A stretch of DNA of 7,978 bases, from NCBI GenBank assembly GCA_003220955.1, contig QHTW01000158.1, positions 1-7,978 on the forward strand. The letters are read 5' to 3'. The notes under the pieces are model-generated. The model was not told the origin of the DNA and ran no database searches. It saw nothing but the letters and a program-made list of their open reading frames with translations. Below, piece after piece: positions 1 to 6,043 of this stretch; within the stretch, counting starts at the first letter, position 1, and each line of letters starts with the position of its first letter. The position numbers and the translations under genes are program-made. This DNA comes from Gemmatimonadota bacterium (GTDB lineage: Bacteria; Gemmatimonadota; Gemmatimonadetes; Gemmatimonadales; GWC2-71-9).

Positions 1-1
1 G

Positions 2-22
2 ACCGTGACGGTATTGCCGTAA
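2..22 (+). CDS. Possible 3' end of an upstream gene (partial)
   Basis: Reading from base 2, six sense codons (TVTVLP) are followed by TAA at 20-22. That TAA shares its last A with the ATG of the next gene (TAATG), a junction typical of translationally coupled genes. This junction is the only support; six codons cannot identify a product, and the open frame could be chance. Confidence 0.3.
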   Translation, partial: TVTVLP

Positions 23-873
23 TGTGCGGCCTGGCGGTTACGCGGTTAGGCGGTTGGTGCCTGATCGTCACCGCAACGCTAACCGCCCAACCGCCCAACC
101 GCCTAACCGCTCAGCAAGTCGCCCCGAACCGCGCCACCGATTACCTGTTTCCCACGACCGTGCAGGATGCCCGCGCCATCTGGGTCAATCCCGCCAGGCT
201 GGGGGTGCTACGGGAAGCGTCGATCTACGCGGAATTGTCGGTGGAGGATCCGGGGTCAAAGGGGCGACTGCGGCAGATCAACGGCGGCTTCAACTCCCGC
301 GGCCTCTCCTTCGGATATCAGCGTGACATCCTCGACAACGGCGTCCGCGGCAGTACTTACCGGCTGGGTCTTGCGGGAGGCTCAGGCGGCCTCGCCGCCG
401 GCTTCGACATCGCGCGCTACGAGGGCGGTGGCACGCACGCCACAGGCTGGGATCTCGGGACGTCGTACGTCGCGCTGCCGAGCCTCACGCTGGCGCTCGT
501 GGCGACGAATCTCGGCCAACCGATTGTTCGCGGTCTGCGGCAACGGCTGACGCTCGTCCCCGGCTTCACCTGGCAGCCACCGCCCATTCCGGCCCTGGGC
601 CTCTCAGCGGACGCGCAGATCACGCCCGATTCGGTGGCCTCATACGCGTTCGGAGCCAGCTGGCGTGCGGCCAGCGCCTCGCGCTGGCCCATCGAGATTA
701 TCGCCCGGGTCGATACCGATCGGGGACTGCGCCGCGGTGCCTTCGCATTCGGACTGTCGATCGGAGGGCAGGATCGCGGTGGGCTCGTCGCGTCCACACC
801 GGGAGGCGTTTCGCGCATCAGTGGCTTGAGTTTGTACGGCGTGTCGGCGCGTGAGCCCGCGCCCCGGCGCTAA
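22..873 (+). CDS. Secreted, probable outer-membrane beta-barrel protein, PorV/OmpP1-like
   Basis: This 283-aa protein starts at an ATG in a TAATG junction. It has an N-terminal hydrophobic stretch (about residues 11-21, GWCLIVTATLT) that fits a signal peptide, although few basic residues precede it. Residues 49-58 (DARAIWVNPA) resemble the D-A-x-A-x-x-x-N-P-A motif near the N-terminus of FadL/PorV-type outer-membrane proteins. The rest alternates polar and hydrophobic residues with many Gly, Tyr and Phe, as in beta-strands (for example SYVALPSLTLALVATNLGQP). The family call rests on these patterns alone; substrate and partners are unknown. The C-terminus does not end in the usual aromatic residue, so it may be an atypical barrel or a barrel-like domain. 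The signal region is encoded by the paired heptamer arrays at 33-111, so the start could be mis-set. The stop overlaps the kinase stop. Confidence 0.6.
   Translation: MCGLAVTRLGGWCLIVTATLTAQPPNRLTAQQVAPNRATDYLFPTTVQDARAIWVNPARLGVLREASIYAELSVEDPGSKGRLRQINGGFNSRGLSFGYQRDILDNGVRGSTYRLGLAGGSGGLAAGFDIARYEGGGTHATGWDLGTSYVALPSLTLALVATNLGQPIVRGLRQRLTLVPGFTWQPPPIPALGLSADAQITPDSVASYAFGASWRAASASRWPIEIIARVDTDRGLRRGAFAFGLSIGGQDRGGLVASTPGGVSRISGLSLYGVSAREPAPRR
33..111. repeat. Paired inverted heptamer arrays (GGCGGTT / AACCGCC)
   Basis: GGCGGTT-type units at 33-57 face AACCGCC-type units at 77-111. The core is a perfect 16-bp inverted repeat: GCGGTTAGGCGGTTGG at 42-57 against its complement at 95-110, with 37 nt between. 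It lies inside the signal-peptide coding region of the barrel-like gene and could fold into a strong hairpin in its mRNA. Similar pairs lie in mtgA and yidC. Confidence 0.85.
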
Positions 874-882
874 CTGCGCCGG
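864..882. terminator. GC hairpin at convergent stops, possible bidirectional terminator
   Basis: CCGGCGC (864-870) pairs with GCGCCGG (876-882) around the 5-nt loop TAACT, and a 2-nt bulge would extend the stem. The loop contains the TAA of the barrel-like gene, and the kinase stop overlaps its edge. No T-run follows on either strand, so this is not a classic intrinsic terminator. Position between convergent genes is the main argument. Confidence 0.4.
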
Positions 883-2372
883 CGCGGAGCGCCCCGGTTG
901 CGGACTCGCGGCGTGGGTCGGGGGGGTGGCGGTGGCGGAGGTGCCGGACGGGGCCGCACTGCCCGATGCTTCGCAGGCGAAACTGCTCCAGCGCGGTTGA
1001 GCTCGGGGCGGAGCTGCATCATGTCGCGGAAGGACAGGCTGCGGTAAACCGTATCCGCCAACTCGCCGGCGCCGGGCGTTGTCCCCAGCACATAAATCAC
1101 CAGCCGAAACGACAGCCCGCCGTGGATCTCCAGATCCATGTTCCGGCGCACGCTGTCGCGCGCGTAGGAGCGCACCTGATGCGGTGTCACGACGACGGTG
1201 CGCCGCCGCGCGAGCAACAGCAGAGTCGTGTCCTCCTGACCGGCGGGCCGGTAGACGTACAGGGCGGCGTCACCGATCAAGAGCGCGCGGCGCGCGCGCA
1301 GCATGCGTGACAGACTGTCCGGAATCGGCGCGTGAGCGGCGACCAGGGGCGGTTTGCTGAACACATAGTACGCCACGGCGGCGGCGCCCCCGGCGAAGGC
1401 GATGAAGAGGAGACATCCCGCCACGCTGAGGCCCACGAGCGACCGGTAGAACATCACCTGAAGCCGACGGCGCAGCGGCACGTGCACGCGGTCGCTCGCC
1501 GCGGTCGGCAACGCGCCCACCAGTGCGCGGCTCACTTCGCTCGCCATCTGGCATCGCTTGCCGCGGTTCTTCTCCATCATCCGCTCCACAACGACGGCCA
1601 TTTCCTCGGGCACGTCGGGGCGGAGCTGGCGAATCGGCTCGGGTGTCTCGGTGAGTATCTGAGCGAGAATCGCGGCCGACGAAGGACCGACGAACGGCGG
1701 CGCGCCCGAGAGCATCTGGTAGAGCACGACCCCGAGGGAGTAGATGTCGGACCGGCCGTCGAGTGGATCGGCGGAGGCCTGCTCCGGGCTCATGTACTCG
1801 GGCGTTCCGACGACCACCCCTTCGCTCGTGAGCTGCGTCGACGCCGCACCCTTCTTCTTCTCTTTCGCCGCCTGCGCCGCCTTGGCGATGCCGAAGTCGG
1901 TCACCAGCACGTGGCCGCTCTTGTCGAGCAGGATGTTGTCCGGCTTGATATCGCGGTGCACAATTTCGTGGCTGTGGGCGTAAGCGAGTGCATCGGCCAC
2001 CTGGCGGGCGATGCGCGCGGCGTCGCCGATGGAGAGCTTCTTCTGAGTCTCCAGGAGCTGGCCGAGCGACGGGCCGTCGATGCACCGCATGATGATGTAG
2101 AAAATCTCTTCCTGCCGGCCGACCTTATAAATCGGCACGATGTGCGGATGCTCGAGGCGCGCGACGGTCTGCGCCTCGCGCATGAAACGCTCCGCCACGG
2201 TCGTCGACGGCGCGAGCTCGACGTCCAGCACCTTCACCGCCACGTTCCGGTTCAACACGGTGTCGCGCGCGCGAAAGACCGCGGCAAAGCCCCCCTGACC
2301 CAGCAGCGGGCCAACGGTAAATTCCGGACCAAGCGCTTGTTGCAGGCGCTGCTTGAGGGCTTCGAGGTCCAT
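870..2372 (-). CDS. Membrane-anchored PknB-type Ser/Thr protein kinase
   Basis: A 500-aa eukaryotic-like kinase that phosphorylates Ser/Thr from the cytoplasmic side. Visible motifs are the glycine loop GQGGFAAVF (25-33; third glycine replaced by Ala30), ATP-anchoring Lys47 in VAVK, helix-C Glu66, catalytic loop HRDIKPDN (139-146, Asp141), DFG (159-161) and the TPEYMSPEQ activation-segment end (200-208). A hydrophobic segment (about 311-337) is the single membrane span. About 160 residues follow outside the membrane with no sensor domain I recognise, ending in a Pro/Arg-rich tail with eight prolines in a row. The Met at 2372 was chosen because MDLEALKQRLQQALG leads directly into the kinase fold; the frame extends to 2501, but that part lies opposite the mtgA membrane segment and looks non-coding. 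No clear Shine-Dalgarno is visible. Its ATG overlaps the divergent mtgA ATG, hinting at a cell-envelope role (inference). Confidence 0.93.
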   Translation of the reverse strand: MDLEALKQRLQQALGPEFTVGPLLGQGGFAAVFRARDTVLNRNVAVKVLDVELAPSTTVAERFMREAQTVARLEHPHIVPIYKVGRQEEIFYIIMRCIDGPSLGQLLETQKKLSIGDAARIARQVADALAYAHSHEIVHRDIKPDNILLDKSGHVLVTDFGIAKAAQAAKEKKKGAASTQLTSEGVVVGTPEYMSPEQASADPLDGRSDIYSLGVVLYQMLSGAPPFVGPSSAAILAQILTETPEPIRQLRPDVPEEMAVVVERMMEKNRGKRCQMASEVSRALVGALPTAASDRVHVPLRRRLQVMFYRSLVGLSVAGCLLFIAFAGGAAAVAYYVFSKPPLVAAHAPIPDSLSRMLRARRALLIGDAALYVYRPAGQEDTTLLLLARRRTVVVTPHQVRSYARDSVRRNMDLEIHGGLSFRLVIYVLGTTPGAGELADTVYRSLSFRDMMQLRPELNRAGAVSPAKHRAVRPRPAPPPPPPPRPTPRVRNRGAPRRRS

Positions 2373-3258
2373 GGCGGTGCAAAAAGCTAGGATTGCAGCA
2401 CGTGTTCTGCTAGTGAGTGGCGCGCTGTGTGTCGCGTGGTTGCTCGCGGTGTGGCCGCCGCCGGTGTGGTGGCGCAGCCACGACCCGCGGTGTACCGCCA
2501 TGATGCGGATACGGTCGGGCTGTCGAACGGCCGGACGATCCGACAGTCGCGCGGATCAGCGCAGCGCGTCGCCGCTCCTCGAGCGCATGGTCATCATCGC
2601 CGAGGATTCGCGGTTCAAAACGCATCACGGGATCGATTTCATCGAATTGCGAGACGCCTGGGCGGCAGGCGGTCACCGCGGTGCGAGCACGATTACACAA
2701 CAGCTCGTGAAGAACCTCTATCTGTCACCATCCCGCTCGCTGTTCCGAAAACTCAAAGAAGCGGTGACGGCCGTTCGGCTCGAGCTCGCCTTGAGTAAGG
2801 CCCGCATCATGGAGCTGTATCTCGAGAATGCGGAATTAGGGGCTGGGGTTTGGGGAATAGAAGCTGCGAGCAAATCCTATTTCGGCGTGCCGGTCTCGGC
2901 GCTGAGCGCAAGTCAGGCTGCGGAGCTGGCGGCCACACTCCCCCAACCCCTAACCTCCAACCCCACGTTCCGTCCCGCGCGCATGCTCGCGCGGCGAGAT
3001 CTGATTCTCGCGCGCTATTACGGGGGCAACATACCCGTCCCGCCCGCCTTGGAGGACTCGATCCCCGAGATCGCTCCCGTCGAGCCGCCGGTGCTCCCGG
3101 CGATACCCGATTCGATCGTAATTCCGGACACCCTCTCGATTCCAGATACGACACAGGACCACCCAGACTCGGGTGGTCCCGTTGACTCATTACCGATATC
3201 CGCGGTGCGTCTGTTGCCTAGTAGTGCAGGTCCCCGCTTTTCAGTCCACAAGCCGTAG
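2371..3258 (+). CDS. mtgA: Monofunctional biosynthetic peptidoglycan transglycosylase (GT51)
   Basis: This 295-aa enzyme of family GT51 polymerises lipid II into glycan strands at the outer face of the inner membrane. One N-terminal membrane segment (about 9-28) leads into WPPPVWWRSHDP, as in other MtgA proteins. GT51 motifs run in order: EDSRFKTHHG (78-87, catalytic Glu78), GASTITQQLVKNLYL (104-118), RKLKE (126-130), ELYLEN (148-153), GAGVWGIEAA (157-166) and YFG (180-182). No transpeptidase domain follows. Instead there is a Pro/Asp-rich tail (about 220-295) with IPDS/IPDT repeats, which is unusual for MtgA. The start at 2371 gives a normal-length anchor; GAGGG (2355-2359) and GAGG (2364-2367) precede it at non-ideal spacing. 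A TTG at 2353 is possible but adds nothing conserved. The 3' end overlaps dnaN by 18 nt, convergently. Two heptamer arrays lie within conserved motif codons. Confidence 0.92.
   Translation: MAVQKARIAARVLLVSGALCVAWLLAVWPPPVWWRSHDPRCTAMMRIRSGCRTAGRSDSRADQRSASPLLERMVIIAEDSRFKTHHGIDFIELRDAWAAGGHRGASTITQQLVKNLYLSPSRSLFRKLKEAVTAVRLELALSKARIMELYLENAELGAGVWGIEAASKSYFGVPVSALSASQAAELAATLPQPLTSNPTFRPARMLARRDLILARYYGGNIPVPPALEDSIPEIAPVEPPVLPAIPDSIVIPDTLSIPDTTQDHPDSGGPVDSLPISAVRLLPSSAGPRFSVHKP
2836..2964. repeat. Paired opposed heptamer arrays (TTAGGGG / CCCCAAC) inside mtgA
   Basis: A G-rich array at 2836-2855 (TTAGGGG, CTGGGGT, TTGGGG) faces a C-rich array at 2940-2964 (CCCCAAC, CCCTAAC, CTCCAAC, CCCC). 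Both have a 7-nt period and the two are imperfectly complementary. They encode residues 156-162 and 190-198, which belong to conserved GT51 motifs. Codons there (TTA, GGG, ATA, CTA) differ from the GC-ending codons around them. Confidence 0.75.
3156..3179. terminator. Hairpin near mtgA/dnaN convergent ends, possible terminator
   Basis: GGACCACCC (3156-3164) and GGGTGGTCC (3171-3179) form a perfect 9-bp stem with a 6-nt loop. It lies in the unconserved tail of mtgA and about 62 nt past the dnaN stop on the minus strand. Neither side has a T-run, so factor-dependent or weak termination, most plausibly for dnaN, is an inference. Confidence 0.45.
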
Positions 3259-4353
3259 CGGCATCACGAGCGCCATGTAGGACGCCGGATCATTCCAGCC
3301 GACCGGCTCGATCGTCGCGGCGCGTTCGGGGGCCTTGAAAGTGATGCGCACTTCGTCCGTCGGCATGTACTTGAGGATCTCGAGCAGATACATCGCGTTG
3401 AAGCCGATCTCGAGCGGCTCGCCTTCGTAGGTGACGGCGAGCTCGTCTTGCGCTTCGCCGAGATCGGGCGTTTGCACCGAGAATTTCAGGTTGCCGCCCG
3501 CGAACGCGAGCCGGATACGATGCGTCTGATCGCTCGCGACGACGCTCATGCGGCGCAGCGCTGCCGCCATCGCCGCCTTGTCGACCGTCGCCTGCTTGTC
3601 GTTCTCGCGCGGGATCACCTGCTCGTAGTTGGGATACGGTCCCTCGATCAGGCGGGAATACACGAACGTGCCGCCGGCGCGGAACCCGATGTGGTTGTCG
3701 CTCTTGGCGAGCTCGATCTCGGCGTCGGCCGCGTAGAGCCGGCGGATCTGCTCCAGTGCTTTGGGCGGCACAATGAGGTCGGCGGTAGAACCGCCCGTTG
3801 CCGGAACGTCCATCTTGGCCAACCGATGGCCATTGGTGGCCACCATGCGCATGCGGTCGGGCCGCAGCTCCCAGAGCACGCCGTTCAGGATCGGCCGGCT
3901 CTCTTCGGTCGACGCGGCGAACGCCACATGGCCGACGAGCTTGTGCACCACGCCGGCCGCCGCCTTCCAGGCCTTCTCGAATTTGACGGCCGGGAAGGAT
4001 GGAAACTCTTCGCGCGGCAGGCCCAGCAGCTTGAACTTGGAGCGGCCCGACTCGATCGAGACGCGGGCTTCACCCGCCGCCGTGACGCGCACCGGACCTG
4101 ACGGCAGCTCGCGCGCGATGTCGACGAGCTTTTTCGCCGGCAGCGTCACGGCGCCGTCGGCATCGACCTCGGCGGGGACGCTGGTGCTCACCGCGATGTC
4201 CAGATCCGTTCCCGACAGGCGCAGGCCGCCGCCCTGCTTGGAGGCCTCGACGAGGACGTTGGCAAGCACGGGGAGCGTGGTCTTGGCCGGGATGGCGGCC
4301 GCCACTGCCGCCAGGCCTTCCTGTAGCTGTTCTCGCGTGATCGTGAACTTCAT
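3241..4353 (-). CDS. dnaN: DNA polymerase III beta subunit (sliding clamp)
   Basis: This 370-aa protein has the usual length for the ring-shaped dimeric clamp that tethers polymerase III to DNA and binds clamp-interacting proteins. The start MKFTITREQLQEGL followed by AAIPAKTTLPVLANVLVEA is the typical domain-I opening. Other visible family features are SGTDLDIAVS (47-56), the central segment ESRPILNGVLWEL and the C-terminal YMALVMPLRLVD. MPLRL (364-368) corresponds to the MPMRL end that lines the protein-binding pocket. Three clamp domains of about 120 residues fit the length. The ATG at 4353 matches the family start; no strong Shine-Dalgarno is visible (GGAG lies 15 nt upstream). It is downstream of dnaA across the putative oriC, with no separate promoter that I could recognise. 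recF and gyrB, frequent next neighbours, are absent; the gene converges on mtgA. Confidence 0.98.
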   Translation of the reverse strand: MKFTITREQLQEGLAAVAAAIPAKTTLPVLANVLVEASKQGGGLRLSGTDLDIAVSTSVPAEVDADGAVTLPAKKLVDIARELPSGPVRVTAAGEARVSIESGRSKFKLLGLPREEFPSFPAVKFEKAWKAAAGVVHKLVGHVAFAASTEESRPILNGVLWELRPDRMRMVATNGHRLAKMDVPATGGSTADLIVPPKALEQIRRLYAADAEIELAKSDNHIGFRAGGTFVYSRLIEGPYPNYEQVIPRENDKQATVDKAAMAAALRRMSVVASDQTHRIRLAFAGGNLKFSVQTPDLGEAQDELAVTYEGEPLEIGFNAMYLLEILKYMPTDEVRITFKAPERAATIEPVGWNDPASYMALVMPLRLVD

Positions 4354-4387
4354 GCCGGGCGCGTCCGTCTCCGAAATGAGGAAAGTC

Positions 4388-4420
4388 TTTAGTACTACTT
4401 CTCTATATAGAAATACTAGT
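4388..4420. other. AT-rich candidate DNA-unwinding element
   Basis: This is one of the few AT-rich stretches in a GC-rich window. Positions 4391-4420 form an imperfect palindrome (11 of 15 positions match) centred on CTATATAG (4403-4410). It lies between the trio repeats and the dnaN start, where strand opening would be expected. Confidence 0.6.
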
Positions 4421-4431
4421 AGTAGTAGTAG
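4417..4431 (-). promoter_or_regulatory. DnaA-trio element, five tandem TAG (CTA on the minus strand)
   Basis: Five perfect TAG triplets occupy 4417-4431 on the plus strand, with a TAC before them at 4414-4416. Read 3' to 5', this strand is GAT repeated, the DnaA-trio motif that guides the DnaA filament onto single-stranded DNA in B. subtilis. The orientation relative to dnaA, the box-like site at 4444-4452 and dnaN is the same as in that model. Function here is inference from pattern and position. Confidence 0.7.
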
Positions 4432-4456
4432 ACATCGGGGATATGTGGGCGATGTC
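4431..4456. repeat. 7-bp inverted repeat enclosing a box-like site next to the trio
   Basis: GACATCG (4431-4437) and CGATGTC (4450-4456) are perfect complements enclosing GGGATATGTGGG. The minus strand reads TCGCCCACA at 4452-4444, a DnaA-box-like 9-mer that keeps the CCACA-type end but differs from TTATCCACA at three positions. It sits where the trio-proximal DnaA box would be expected. Confidence 0.55.
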
Positions 4457-4457
4457 G

Positions 4458-4530
4458 CTAAAGCGCAACCAGTGCATCACCTGTGGTACGTCACACGATG
4501 TTGGTGCACTGTTGGGGATGTTAGCGCTTT
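4458..4530. repeat. Long imperfect dyad in the origin
   Basis: AAAGCGC (4460-4466) pairs with GCGCTTT (4524-4530), and CAGTGCA (4470-4476) pairs with TGCACTG (4505-4511). The arms differ by a 9-nt surplus on the right. The centre holds TGTGGTACGTCACA (4482-4495), whose outer four bases are also complementary. A direct repeat links 4444-4455 and 4510-4521 (10 of 12 identical, TGTGGGCGATGT and TGTTGGGGATGT). Confidence 0.6.
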
Positions 4531-4595
4531 GCGGATATCGGAACCGTTGTCCCCACAACCCACATCCCACGGTGTTTCCCACGCCGCTTTGTTCG

Positions 4596-5987
4596 TTACA
4601 GCGCGGACAATTCCTGGCGCGCCATTTCGACGCGCTCCTTGAATGTGCGGTCGCGCATCATCTGGCGCTCCACCTTATCCACGCTGTGAATCACCGTGGA
4701 ATGATCGCGCCCGCCGAACGCCTGCCCAATCTCGACCAGCTGCATACCCAGCATGTCGCGTGCGAGGTACATCGCCACCTGGCGGGGGATGGTGAGCGTT
4801 TTGGTCCGTGCCTTTGAGCGCAGGCCCTCCGGCGTGACGCCCCAGCGGCGCGCCACCACCTCTTGGACGCGATCGATGCTCGGCGCCGACCCACTCGAGC
4901 TGCCATACCCGGGTCCTTCGTCGCCTTGGCGGATCTTGTCCGAGAGCGCTTCGCGCGCCAGCTCGATCGTGACCTCGCGGTTCTTGAGCGAGGCGAACAG
5001 CAGCAGCTTGATGATGCACCCCTCCAGCTCGCGCACGCTCGAGCGGATATGCTCGGCGATGAACCGCAGCACATCATCCGGAATCGTGAGCTCGAGATGG
5101 TCCTGCTCCGCCTTCTTGCGCAGAATCGCGATGCGGTGCTCGAGATCGGGATGCCCGATGTCGGCGACCATGCCCCACTCGAAACGGGAGATCAGCCGGT
5201 CCTCGAGGCCCGGAATCTCCTTCGGGGGCCGGTCCGAGGTGAGCACGATCTGCTTGTGCGCCTCGAACAACGCGTTGAAAGTGTGGAAGAACTCCTCCTG
5301 CGTCATTTCCTTGCCCTCGAGGAAATGCACATCGTCGACGAGCAGGAGATCCACGTCGTTACGATAGCGTCGCCGGAATTCCGACATCGTGCGCGCGTGA
5401 ATCGATTCGATCACGTCGTTGATGAACTGCTCGGCGCCGAAGTACTGCAGCCGCGTCTCGGGATTCTTCTCGAGCACGGCGTGCGCGATGGCCTGCATCA
5501 GGTGCGTCTTGCCGAGTCCCGTCGCGCCGTAAATGAAGAGCGGGTTGTACGTCTTGCCCGGCGCCTCGGCGACGGCATGTGCCGCGGCCGCCGCGAGCTC
5601 GTTCGACTTGCCGATCACGAACGTCTGGAAACTGTACCGTTCGTTGAGCGGTGTGGTCCCGACGTTGGTGGCCGTTGCCGTCGCGGCGCTCTCGCGCGGC
5701 GCGACGAAGAAATCCATTTGCGGGCGGCGCTGCCGGTCTTCCTGCACGCGGAAGACGACAGTCGTCGGCCGGCCGAGCACGCGCTCGGCGACGCGGGCCA
5801 AGAGCCGCGAGTGTTTGGATTCATTCCATTCAGCGGCGAACTGATCGGGCGCGCCAAGGATCAGACGACCGTCGTCGAGTGCGATGGGCTCCGACGGCTC
5901 GAGCCACGTGCGCACCGTCGCCTCGGGAAGTTCACGTCGAGCTTCGTCGAGGAGGCGCTTCCAAGCTTCGTTTACCGATTGCTCCAT
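4596..5987 (-). CDS. dnaA: Chromosomal replication initiator protein DnaA
   Basis: This 463-aa AAA+ initiator binds DnaA boxes, opens oriC and loads the replicative helicase. Domain I spans about residues 1-80 (AWKRLLDEARRELPEATVRTWL), followed by a short Ala/Thr-rich linker (about 95-113). The ATPase domain has Walker A GATGLGKT (154-161), Walker B LLLVDD (224-229), sensor 1 TSDRPP (260-265), the arginine-finger segment SRFEWG (277-282) and sensor 2 RSSVRELEG (325-333). DNA-binding domain IV has SKARTKTLTIPRQVAMYLARDM (401-422 approx.) and the signature GGRDHSTV (425-432). All key residues are present. The start ATG at 5987 matches the family start, but no clear Shine-Dalgarno precedes it. 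The promoter candidate at 6033-6061 contains a DnaA box, suggesting autoregulation. The gene is transcribed toward oriC and dnaN. Confidence 0.99.
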   Translation of the reverse strand: MEQSVNEAWKRLLDEARRELPEATVRTWLEPSEPIALDDGRLILGAPDQFAAEWNESKHSRLLARVAERVLGRPTTVVFRVQEDRQRRPQMDFFVAPRESAATATATNVGTTPLNERYSFQTFVIGKSNELAAAAAHAVAEAPGKTYNPLFIYGATGLGKTHLMQAIAHAVLEKNPETRLQYFGAEQFINDVIESIHARTMSEFRRRYRNDVDLLLVDDVHFLEGKEMTQEEFFHTFNALFEAHKQIVLTSDRPPKEIPGLEDRLISRFEWGMVADIGHPDLEHRIAILRKKAEQDHLELTIPDDVLRFIAEHIRSSVRELEGCIIKLLLFASLKNREVTIELAREALSDKIRQGDEGPGYGSSSGSAPSIDRVQEVVARRWGVTPEGLRSKARTKTLTIPRQVAMYLARDMLGMQLVEIGQAFGGRDHSTVIHSVDKVERQMMRDRTFKERVEMARQELSAL

Positions 5988-6027
5988 TACGATTTTCTGA
6001 TTTTAGGTAGGACGTCCAGCAAGGGCG

Positions 6028-6043
6028 GCCCGAAAGTACGGGC
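6028..6043. repeat. Inverted repeat framing the dnaA -10 candidate
   Basis: GCCCG (6028-6032) and CGGGC (6039-6043) are perfect complements. The six bases between them are exactly the proposed dnaA -10 hexamer (TACTTT on the minus strand). Confidence 0.6.

Larger units (their letters stand above)
4354..4595 (-). other. oriC: Putative chromosomal replication origin (oriC) between dnaA and dnaN
   Basis: This 242-nt non-coding gap between dnaA and dnaN is where many bacteria place oriC. In dnaA-to-dnaN order it holds a cluster of CCCAC-type sites (4551-4582), a dyad (4458-4530), degenerate DnaA-box-like sites (4482-4490 and 4444-4452), a short GC-containing spacer, five tandem CTA triplets (4431 to 4417) and an AT-rich stretch with the palindrome CTATATAG (4403-4410). 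This box, GC spacer, trio, AT-rich order is that of the basal unwinding system described for Bacillus subtilis. No perfect TTATCCACA occurs in the gap, which is the weak point. Confidence 0.8.

Noticed and set aside
1332..2390. 352-codon open frame on the plus strand opposite the kinase
   Set aside because: It is antisense to an unmistakable kinase domain. The product is His/Arg/Glu-rich with no family pattern, as expected for the mirror frame of GC-rich coding DNA.
2373..2501. 43-residue N-terminal extension of the kinase
   Set aside because: The extension is antisense to the MtgA membrane segment and has no kinase-like features; the Met at 2372 leads straight into the fold.
2836..2964. True telomere or chromosome-end sequence
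   Set aside because: The arrays are only three to four units long, oppose each other and lie inside an intact conserved gene.
4546..4559. GTTGT-CCCC-ACAAC as a dnaA terminator
   Set aside because: The stem is only 5 bp with no T-run on the minus strand, and dnaN likely depends on transcription from dnaA. A protein-binding site in the origin is more likely.
4675..4683. TTATCCACG, one mismatch from a consensus DnaA box, inside dnaA
   Set aside because: The bases encode the conserved SVDKVE segment of DnaA, so codon constraint explains them. A single site does not define an origin, though it may add to it.
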